Below are positions 17,352-24,414 of a stretch of 64,000 bases of DNA, piece by piece. The position numbers and the translations under genes were made by a program. Source of the DNA: Planctomycetota bacterium (lineage in GTDB: Bacteria; Planctomycetota; UBA1135; GCA-002686595); contig JADJQU010000003.1 in NCBI GenBank assembly GCA_016712565.1, positions 558,001 to 622,000 of the forward strand, given 5' to 3'. The notes under the pieces are model-generated. The model saw only the letters and a list, made by a program, of their open reading frames with translations, was not told the origin of the DNA and did not search any database. Position 1 is the first letter of the stretch. Each line of letters begins with the position of its first letter.

Positions 17352-17690
17352 GTGCCGATCGAGGATAAGGAGAGCGTGCGGTGGCTGAACAACATGCTTC
17401 TGTCCTGTGCACGGCTTGGTGATCCAGCGCGCTGCGTGCACATCGGCGACCGTGAAGCCGACATCTACGAGCTGTTCAGTTTGGCTGCTGACCTCGGCAC
17501 GCACTTCGTGATCCGTACCCATACGGACCGTCTCGCTGGTGAGGGCGACCACAGGGTGTCAGCCGAGATGGAAGATGTCCGCTGCAAGGGCCTGCACCGC
17601 GTCGAAGTGACGGATCGAAAGGGTGAAGTGTCGACCGCTGTCGTCGAGCTCCGGTATCGACGGATTCGCATCCTGCCTCCGACTGGCCGT
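17352..17690 (+). pseudogene. IS4-type transposase fragment
   Basis: About 110 residues (IEDKESVRWLNNMLLSCARL, CVHIGDREADIYELF, THFVIRTHTDR) resemble the middle of IS4/Tn5-like transposases, where GDREADIYE holds the second catalytic aspartate. The N-terminal and C-terminal thirds are missing. After about 17690 the frame turns into arginine-rich sequence without similarity. The IS256 element borders it on the left and may have cut the gene. Confidence 0.6.
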
Positions 17691-18080
17691 GGCCGGATCA
17701 GCCCGCCGGGGCGTTCTTGGCGCGCTGTTGTTCGGCGAGCCAGGCGTGCGGCCGTGCGCGTCGCGAAGACCGGCTGCCCCTCCTCCAGGCCGCCTCCGGC
17801 CCGCCCCTCGGCGACCGGCTTCGCGTCTCGCTCGGCACCCACCCCGAGCCGCCTCCCCAACTCTCCGCCCACGTGAGAGTGCCAACTTAGCGCCAGTCAC
17901 GCGCCCAGCTCAGGTCACCTTCTGTCATCTCCTGTCACCTCCTGTCACGTCGAGCGGGCCCCGCTGGGAGCGCGTGTTGAGCGCGCAGGGTTGTTCACAT
18001 CGCACGCCACGGCAGGTCCTCGGCGACACGCCCGCACGACGCCGCCGCGGGGCGAATCACCGCGAAAACCCGCGTTCTTG

Positions 18081-18220
18081 ACCACGCCCGCGGGGTTCGA
18101 CGCCCCGCAGGGCGGACCCGCACCTCGACGCCGACTGCGACCGTCACGATCACGCCGGCAAGCTGGAGCGGGCGAAGGGACTTGAACCCTCGACATCAAC
18201 CTTGGCAAGGTTGCGCTCTA
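18081..18220. repeat. Right island boundary repeat inside intact tRNA-Gly (att-like)
   Basis: This is the partner of the 541-680 repeat. It covers 83 bp of downstream flank and the 3' part of the intact tRNA-Gly gene. Five mismatches in 140 bp, all outside the tRNA, indicate that the two copies have had time to diverge or that the island brought its own similar flank. Confidence 0.75.
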
Positions 18221-18238
18221 CCACTGAGCTACGCCCGC
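18164..18238 (-). tRNA. tRNA-Gly (anticodon GCC), CCA encoded
   Basis: The minus strand folds as a complete cloverleaf: acceptor GCGGGCG/CGCCCGC, D arm GCTC...GAGC, anticodon arm CAACC-TTGCCAA-GGTTG with GCC at positions 34-36, and T arm GAGGG-TTCAAGT-CCCTT. The discriminator T is followed by an encoded CCA. It is the likely target of the island. Confidence 0.95.
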
Positions 18239-18734
18239 TTGAGGGTCGGGAAGGATACCAGCCCCGGGGCTCCCTGCAAGGGGGCAGGGGCTGGCGTGGC
18301 GCCGGGGGCCGCCCCGGGGTCGCGGTGGCTCGGCCTCCCACCCCTCCAGGGCGCCTGGGAGGCCAGGGGCGGGCCCCTTGGCGACCGCGGGTGGTGGGCC
18401 CGTGAGGGAATGCCGGTCGGACCCGGGCCTGCTCGCCCTGCGCCCCCCTGGCGGACAATGGCCGCGCAGCCTCGAGCTCGCGGCGCTCCATGGGCCTGAG
18501 TGCGCGCGACGCGTGGCTCGGCGACCGGGCGCAGGTTGAGTTGGGCGCATCCCTCAGCTCCGTGTCGGCGCTGCGGCCGCCGAGTCGCCGATTTGGCAAT
18601 TCACGGCCAGGCCCACGAGCCCTGGCCGGGCGATCCGTCCACGCTCCACGGCGTGAAAGGCCCTGCCTCCCGCCACCGCACCAGTCGTGAGGCCGACCTG
18701 AAGGAAGTCGCGACAGCCCCGCGGGCCTCCGCTC
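18239..18734. other. Gene-poor spacer right of the island
   Basis: There are about 500 GC-rich bases between the tRNA and the first chromosomal gene. The open frames here are short and arginine/proline-rich. I see no gene, clear promoter or repeat. Confidence 0.5.
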
Positions 18735-20339
18735 TCAGTAGCTGATCACCGAAATCAAACTGGAGCGCTGCGGAACCGAACCGTCGTCCATCACCAGCAC
18801 CGCGGACACACTCACGGGCCCCAGGTTGCCCAGATTGCCGGGCATCTGCAGGTTCACCGTCGATTGACCGGGCACGGTGGGCGCGGAGCCCAGGTAGTAC
18901 CAGACCGGCGGAGCGCCGGAGAAGCTCAGCAGCGAGGCCAGGGTGGGGAAGCCCACGTAGTAGTGCACCCGCCCGGATTTTCCCGGGGCGAGGTCCAGGC
19001 CGCTCACCTGCATGTCCACGATGTCGACCGGAGCGTAGGTCGGTCCGGTGCTCGAGATCGAACGGCAGACCGACAGCCCCATCGCTTGCTTTCCACTGGG
19101 GACCAGCTTCGACATGCCGACGCCGTAGCAGTCTCCCGGAACTCCCGCTTCGGGGTCGGCGCCGCAGGTGCCCGTGACGTTGTCGATGTCCGTCTCAGGC
19201 GAAGTCTTGAGGCCCATCCGGCCGGAGACCGGTGCGCCCGATGCCGTGCGCAGGGGAACCGGACCGGGCCGCGTCGCGCCTCCCATGGTGCCGCAGTCGT
19301 AGGCCAAGAGCTCGTCCGGAGGCGTGCAGGCGCGGGTCGTCGAGTACACCACGCGCATGATGTTGTACGGAGCCGGGCGCGTGAAGACGGAGATGGCATC
19401 CAGCTCGACGGTCGGGCCGTCGGCCGCCCCGAACAGCTCCTCGGAAGTCACCGCCACCTCGGGCGCCGCCCAGTAGGGCGCGGCCAGGCCCCCGGGCACC
19501 ACCCAGCGCATGGAGTAGATCGTGCGCGCGTCCATCGGAACCGGGGTCACGTCCAGCCAGGCCGTGAAGCTCGGATTCACGGCCAGCCAGGCATTGCTGA
19601 CCGAGAAGTAGACCCGGTCGCGCACCGGCGCGAACCGCAGGGAACGCAGGCTGTTGGGATCGACGGAGATCGCGCCCATGCCCCAGTCCAGCCCCGTGAG
19701 CTTCACGGTGGAACCCACGGGGAACCCGACCTGGGCGGCCGTCTGCTCCACCAGCGTGGAATTGACCAGCGTCGCGTCGATGCCCGTGCTGCCCTCGGCG
19801 TAGTAGCTCAGGATCGCCCGCTCCGGCTCCGCGACCGAGCGCAGCGCGCTGCCCGCATTCCCGAACACGTGCCCCGGCTGGCTGCTGCCCACGGTCACCG
19901 ACAGGAAGTACCACGAGTTGGAGATCATCAGCCGCCCGTCGCTGGCGAGGCTGGGGCAGACGTCGCCGCCGGTGGAGAAGCCCCCGAACTCGAGCGTGGC
20001 CGCATCGGGGAGGTTGTGGGGTGCGCGGTTGAGCCCGGCCAGCAGTTCGGCCGTGGAATAGTCCGGGTGCGAGGCGGTCGGCGGCCCGAAGCGTGCCACC
20101 GTCCACTCGGTCGGCGGACCGATCACCACGCCGGGGGAACGCACCGTCAGGAGATTCGGCACGGTGCTCGTGCTGAGCATGAGCCCCACCGGCGCGTTGG
20201 TGAACATGCCCTGCATCTGGGTCGTCTGCCACTGCGTCCCGCCCGAGATTTGGGCCTGCGCTGTGCTGCCTGAGACTGCCACGGCGATGCACACGGCCAG
20301 GGAGGCGGTGGCGAGGGAGTTCCTGAGGGTGTTCTGCAT
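18735..20339 (-). CDS. Secreted protein of unknown function
   Basis: This 534-residue protein has a clear signal peptide (SLATASLAVCIAVAVSGSTA, then QAQ, with cleavage expected after AQA). The rest is a soluble, beta-rich body with few lysines and scattered cysteines, for example ACTPPDELLAYDCG and GTCGADPEAGVPGDCYG, typical of exported planctomycete proteins. The C-terminal 120 residues (DIVDMQVSGLDLAPGKSG) look like a separate beta domain. I recognise no catalytic motif and no anchoring segment. It is followed, in transcription order, by no close gene and lies 64 bp downstream of the kinase gene, so it may share its transcript. Confidence 0.7.
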   Translation of the reverse strand: MQNTLRNSLATASLAVCIAVAVSGSTAQAQISGGTQWQTTQMQGMFTNAPVGLMLSTSTVPNLLTVRSPGVVIGPPTEWTVARFGPPTASHPDYSTAELLAGLNRAPHNLPDAATLEFGGFSTGGDVCPSLASDGRLMISNSWYFLSVTVGSSQPGHVFGNAGSALRSVAEPERAILSYYAEGSTGIDATLVNSTLVEQTAAQVGFPVGSTVKLTGLDWGMGAISVDPNSLRSLRFAPVRDRVYFSVSNAWLAVNPSFTAWLDVTPVPMDARTIYSMRWVVPGGLAAPYWAAPEVAVTSEELFGAADGPTVELDAISVFTRPAPYNIMRVVYSTTRACTPPDELLAYDCGTMGGATRPGPVPLRTASGAPVSGRMGLKTSPETDIDNVTGTCGADPEAGVPGDCYGVGMSKLVPSGKQAMGLSVCRSISSTGPTYAPVDIVDMQVSGLDLAPGKSGRVHYYVGFPTLASLLSFSGAPPVWYYLGSAPTVPGQSTVNLQMPGNLGNLGPVSVSAVLVMDDGSVPQRSSLISVISY

Positions 20340-20403
20340 GTTGGATCTGGGGTTCGGGGTCGGGGGCGGGTCGCGCGTGGTCCAGGGTTCCGGGTCGGCT
20401 CGG

Positions 20404-22932
20404 TCAACGGGCGGAAACAGGGGTCGGGGGGGCGGGGGAGGCGTGGCCGTTCTGCCGCTCGGCCAGGGCTTCGATCACGCCGCGCAGGGCGGCGGTGGAG
20501 TCGGCGTCCAAGTCCCGCGGCATGTTCGCGAGCAGGCCTTCGAGCCGCCAGGCGTGGTGGGGATCCGCCTGCAGCACGCGCGCCAGGCCGCGGAAGATCT
20601 GCACCTCGCTGTCGGCGGAGAGGCCCGCGAGAATCGCCAGGTCGGCGCCTCCCTCGACCTTGCCCATGGCCCGCGCGGCGGCGAGATGTGCTTCCGCCCG
20701 TTGGACGGCGGCGCGGGACTCGTCGCGCTGACCGGCGCGGCGCAGGGCCAGGGCGCGGTAGGTCTCGACGCTCGACAGCGCCAGACGCTTCCACTGGTTC
20801 TGGTCGGGCGTGTCGGCGAGCGGCGCGGATTCGATGCGGCCCGCGGCTTCGTCGAACTTCTCCTGGGCGACCAGGACCCACACCAGGTCCTGGAGCGGCT
20901 TGCCGTAGTTGGGCCGCAGGTCGATCGCCACCTCCAGGTGGCTCCGCGCTTCGTCGTAGCGCCCGGCGCCCAGGGCCGCGAAGCCGGCGTTGATGCGGAT
21001 CGTGTGGGCGCGGTCGGCGAGCAAGACCCCCTCGCGCAGCAGAGTGAGGGCCTCGTCGTAGCGGCCCATCACGTCGAGCATCCGCCCGGCGATGTGGGCC
21101 GTGGCCGCGGTTCGACCGCCCAGTTGGGCCTCCAGGCGGATCACGTCCGTGTAGGCCTCCAGGGCCCGCGCGTGCTCGCCCCGGGTGTCCAGGTCGTCGA
21201 AGGGCGTGAAGGCGAGCCGCAGTTCCTCCGCGTGGGGAATTCGGCGCACCAGGGGATCGGCGAGCAGGGCTCGGCCGCGCGCCTCCTGGCCGATGCGCAG
21301 CAGGTGGTAGGCCTCCAGGTAGCGATCCTCGGGCGTGGAACGCTCGGGCAGGCCGGAGAGCTCCAGGGCGGCGGCCCCGCGGGCCTCCGGGCCCAGCGCG
21401 GCATAGCTGCGTGCCAGGGCCCGCGCGAAGTCCGTGCCCACCTGTTCGGCCACCGCCGCCATGTCGCGGGCCGCCCCCGCGGGATCGCCGTGGTCGAGGC
21501 GGAAGGAACTCCGCAGCAAGTGCACGCGCAGCCGATCGGCGCCCACGCCGACCGCGCGGTCCAGGAGCGCGGCGAGCTTCTCGCGGTCGGCTTCGTAGCG
21601 CCACACGCGGTTGGCCGTGCCCACGACCGTGAAATTGGGCGGCAGCCGCCGCACCAGTTCGAAGGCCTGGGCCTTGCGGCGGGATTCCATGGCGCGCTGC
21701 ACGCCGAAGCACGCGCCGGTGATCAGCATCAACGCCACGGCCAATGTGGCCCCGCGCGCGGCCTTCGAGCGGAACAGCGAGCGCGCCGCCCGCGTGAGGG
21801 GCCACACCGGCCGCGCCACCACCGGCTGGTGGTTCAAGAACGCGCGCAGGTCCGCCTCCAGCAGCGTCGCGGCGGCATAGCGCGCCCGCGGATTGCGGTG
21901 CATGCCCTTGTCGAGGATCGCCTCGAGGTCCCGGGGCAAGCCGGGGCAATGGCGCGAAGCGGGAACCGGGTCGCGGGTGGCGATCGCGGCCAGCACTTCC
22001 GTGGGCGTGCCCAGGTACGGCGGTCGCAGGGTGAGCAGGTGGTAGAGCGTGGCCGTCAGGCTGTAGATGTCGCCCGCGGGGCTGCGATGGCCGCCGCGCA
22101 CCAGGGACTCCGGCGGCATGTAGGAAGGCGTGCCCACGCTGGTGGGGCCGCGCGTCAGGGTCGAATCGCCGTCGAGCAGCGCCACCCCGAAGTCCAAGAG
22201 CACGGGCCGGCCGTCCTTGCGCACGAGGATGTTGGAGGGCTTGATGTCGCGGTGCAGGATGCCTGCAGCGTGCACCACCTCGAGCCCGGCCGCCAGGTCG
22301 GCGACCCAGCGCACCACGGTCCTCAGGTAGCTGCTCTCGCCCTGGGTGTCGATGTCGAAGCCCTGTGCGAGCCAGGCGGTGGCTTCGACGCGCTTGGCCT
22401 CCGACTTGCGCCGCGCCTCCTCCACCAGCTCGGACAGCGAGCTACCGTCGATCCACTCCATCACGATGAAGGGCTCGCCGTCGTCGGTGCGGCCGCGGTC
22501 GTGGATCGTGATGATCGAGCGATGCTGGACGCTCGCCATGGCCTCCGCTTCGCGCAGGAAGCGTCGCATGGACTCGTCCGGGTCCATCAGGCCGCGGCGC
22601 AGGATCTTGACCGCCACCGTGCGCGTGAGTTCCAGGTCCTGGGCGGAGTAGACCACTCCCATGGCGCCCGCCCCGATGCGCTGCGTCAGACGGAATCGGC
22701 CGGCGATGGTGCGGCCCAGGGCGGCGTCGGCGGGGTTGGATCCGGCGAACATGCCGGCGACGAACTTCGTGCCGGCCACGGCTTCGCGCACGGCCAGTTC
22801 GAGTTCCGGGCACGCGGCGCAGGCCTCCCGCAGCCAGTCGGTGCGGCCCTCGTCGCGCAGTTCGAGGGCCCGCGCCAGCACGGACTCGAACAGCCCCCCC
22901 GGGGCGGACTCACTCTCAGCGCGGTTCGGCAT
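20404..22932 (-). CDS. Membrane Ser/Thr protein kinase with TPR-like C-terminus
   Basis: This 842-residue Hanks-type kinase has a glycine loop IGAGAMGVVY (residues 87-96), the catalytic lysine in VAVKILRR (109), the catalytic loop HRDIKPSN (227-234) and DFG (247-249). A single membrane helix near residue 400 (GATLAVALMLITGACFGV) separates the cytoplasmic kinase from a long helical domain with TPR-like repeats (RAHTIRINAGFAALGAGRYD). This architecture, following an ECF sigma factor, is very common in Planctomycetota. The start lies 8 bp after the sigma factor stop, so both are one operon. Targets are unknown; the helical part may scaffold partners. Confidence 0.88.
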   Translation of the reverse strand: MPNRAESESAPGGLFESVLARALELRDEGRTDWLREACAACPELELAVREAVAGTKFVAGMFAGSNPADAALGRTIAGRFRLTQRIGAGAMGVVYSAQDLELTRTVAVKILRRGLMDPDESMRRFLREAEAMASVQHRSIITIHDRGRTDDGEPFIVMEWIDGSSLSELVEEARRKSEAKRVEATAWLAQGFDIDTQGESSYLRTVVRWVADLAAGLEVVHAAGILHRDIKPSNILVRKDGRPVLLDFGVALLDGDSTLTRGPTSVGTPSYMPPESLVRGGHRSPAGDIYSLTATLYHLLTLRPPYLGTPTEVLAAIATRDPVPASRHCPGLPRDLEAILDKGMHRNPRARYAAATLLEADLRAFLNHQPVVARPVWPLTRAARSLFRSKAARGATLAVALMLITGACFGVQRAMESRRKAQAFELVRRLPPNFTVVGTANRVWRYEADREKLAALLDRAVGVGADRLRVHLLRSSFRLDHGDPAGAARDMAAVAEQVGTDFARALARSYAALGPEARGAAALELSGLPERSTPEDRYLEAYHLLRIGQEARGRALLADPLVRRIPHAEELRLAFTPFDDLDTRGEHARALEAYTDVIRLEAQLGGRTAATAHIAGRMLDVMGRYDEALTLLREGVLLADRAHTIRINAGFAALGAGRYDEARSHLEVAIDLRPNYGKPLQDLVWVLVAQEKFDEAAGRIESAPLADTPDQNQWKRLALSSVETYRALALRRAGQRDESRAAVQRAEAHLAAARAMGKVEGGADLAILAGLSADSEVQIFRGLARVLQADPHHAWRLEGLLANMPRDLDADSTAALRGVIEALAERQNGHASPAPPTPVSAR

Positions 22933-22940
22933 GGCCCGGC

Positions 22941-23543
22941 TCAGCGCCCCTTCAGGACCAGGACCAGCCGGGCCTGGGCCGCGTAGTAGGCTCGCCGCGC
23001 GCCGGACTCGGACTCGTAGCCCAGTTGCTCCGCCAACTCGCGGAACGTGGCCAGACTCTCGATGCGCGCGCGCAGCAGCAATTGCTCGCGCTCGTCGAAC
23101 AGGAGCAACGCGCGCTGCAGCTGCTCCACCTGGTCGCTGATGTCGGCGCGGTTGGCCGGATCGGTGGCGCTGCCGGGGTGATTCCGTTCCTCCTGCCCGG
23201 GGGCCAGCCGGCGGCCGTCGCGGCGCTCGGCCTCGTGGAAGCGCACCGCGTCGATCAGCCGATTGCGCACGACCATGGCCAGGTAGCCGACGAAGGCGCC
23301 TTCACTCTCTCCCGCAAAGGCCTTCAAATCGCGAAGTACCGACAGGAAGACCTCGTGGACCACGTCGCCGGTGCTGAAGCGCGCCGCGAGCCAGGGCCGG
23401 CCGTTGCGCAGGTCCCGATCCAGCCGATGGTGGACCAGCTTCTTGACCGTGGGGTAGAAGCGCTGGGTCAGCAGGTCGATCGCCCCCGCGTCCCCCTGCC
23501 GGGCCGCACGCAGGGCCTCGTCAAAGGGAGTGGAGGAGTCCAT
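22941..23543 (-). CDS. ECF-type RNA polymerase sigma factor
   Basis: This 200-residue sigma-70 family protein directs RNA polymerase to a dedicated set of promoters. Region 2 is visible as STGDVVHEVFLSVLRDL with downstream FVGYLAMVVRNRLIDAVRF, and region 4 as FRELAEQLGYESESGARRAY, the HTH that reads the -35 box. A hydrophilic linker (RRLAPGQEERNHPGSATD) joins them. ATG 23543 was chosen because upstream in-frame sequence is proline/arginine-rich. It resembles the planctomycete ECF groups paired with Ser/Thr kinases, which lack a classical anti-sigma factor and are thought to be controlled by the kinase. No anti-sigma gene is visible here. Confidence 0.88.
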   Translation of the reverse strand: MDSSTPFDEALRAARQGDAGAIDLLTQRFYPTVKKLVHHRLDRDLRNGRPWLAARFSTGDVVHEVFLSVLRDLKAFAGESEGAFVGYLAMVVRNRLIDAVRFHEAERRDGRRLAPGQEERNHPGSATDPANRADISDQVEQLQRALLLFDEREQLLLRARIESLATFRELAEQLGYESESGARRAYYAAQARLVLVLKGR

Positions 23544-23777
23544 GTCCTGCAGTTTCCCTCGGACTTCGGTATTGGGCCAGGAGGAGAGCATGTGGGAACG
23601 GTGGGTATCCGGGAACCTAGGGCGGAGCCCCGCACCCCAAGCGGCGGAGAATCTTGGATTTCCGTGGCCGCCTCCCCGCGGGGGTTCCGGCGGCGTGGCT
23701 GAGTACGGGACGGACGAGGACGGCCCAGGAGGGCGCCTGAACGCGCGCCGAGTCCCCCGCCGCGCCCAGGCGACGCC

Positions 23778-24131
23778 GTGAAGCCCGAGGGTCGTGACAG
23801 GCCGGCTCCCGGGGTGCCGCCGCCTCCGATTTCCAGATCGAAGGCGCGCCTCGCCGCCGTGGGGATCGGCCTCTGCCTCTGCGGCCTGGGGGCCCTTCTC
23901 GTGGCGAGCACCGGCGGGGGCACGGAAACCTGCGGCGACTGCGGGGCGCGGCGCGAAGGCCGGCGGGTGGGCCCGCTGTGGCTCCACGGGAGCGCAGATG
24001 TGAAACACCGCGCGCCCTGGCAGGCCAAGGGGATCGATGTCTGCGCCGACCACGACTGGAGGCGCACCGGCTGCTGGAACCTCGGCGGCATCTGGCGCAT
24101 GCACGCGCCGGTGGAGCCGCCGGGTCCGTGA
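23778..24131 (+). CDS. Small membrane-anchored protein with CxxC motif
   Basis: This predicted 117-residue protein has a GTG start at 23778. A proline-rich head precedes one membrane helix (LAAVGIGLCLCGLGALLVAS), then a short outside domain with ETCGDCGARREGRR and two further cysteines (DVCADHDW, TGCWNLGG). The four cysteines and the conserved-looking histidine/tryptophan could bind metal or form disulfides. I know similar short CxxC proteins from planctomycete genomes but no function. It stands alone, divergent from the sigma factor. It could still be a chance open frame. Confidence 0.5.
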   Translation: MKPEGRDRPAPGVPPPPISRSKARLAAVGIGLCLCGLGALLVASTGGGTETCGDCGARREGRRVGPLWLHGSADVKHRAPWQAKGIDVCADHDWRRTGCWNLGGIWRMHAPVEPPGP

Positions 24132-24414
24132 GGGGCACGGGCCGAGGGGCCTGCTCCCCCGCCGGGACTGCGGAACGACGCTCCGGATGGCCCCAGGGTG
24201 CGCCTACTCCCCGTGCGCGTCGGCGATCCGCACTGCGTCGAATGTCCGCCGTCCGGGGGGCCGGGTAGGGTTCGAGTGGAGGTCCCCCCCGGGCCTGGGC
24301 GCCGTTCAGGCGCCCCATGCGCGGCCCGTCCGGGGGGCCCCGCCCCAGCCCGCTCCGAGACGAGGACGGAGATCGGGAACTTCCGCCCGTTTCCCCCCAG
24401 CCGGTCCTCCTCCC

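Noticed and set aside
17905..17950. Three TCCTGTCA-like direct repeats near the right island edge as integrase or excisionase arm sites
   Set aside because: Units are short and imperfect, no integrase is present and no similar set occurs at the left edge.
18239..18734. Possible small genes between tRNA-Gly and 18735
   Set aside because: Open frames here are arginine/proline-rich in all phases and lack start signals; none looks conserved.
20164..22986. 940-codon plus-strand open frame opposite the kinase gene
   Set aside because: Antisense shadow with histidine/arginine-rich low-complexity translation; the minus-strand kinase has all catalytic motifs.
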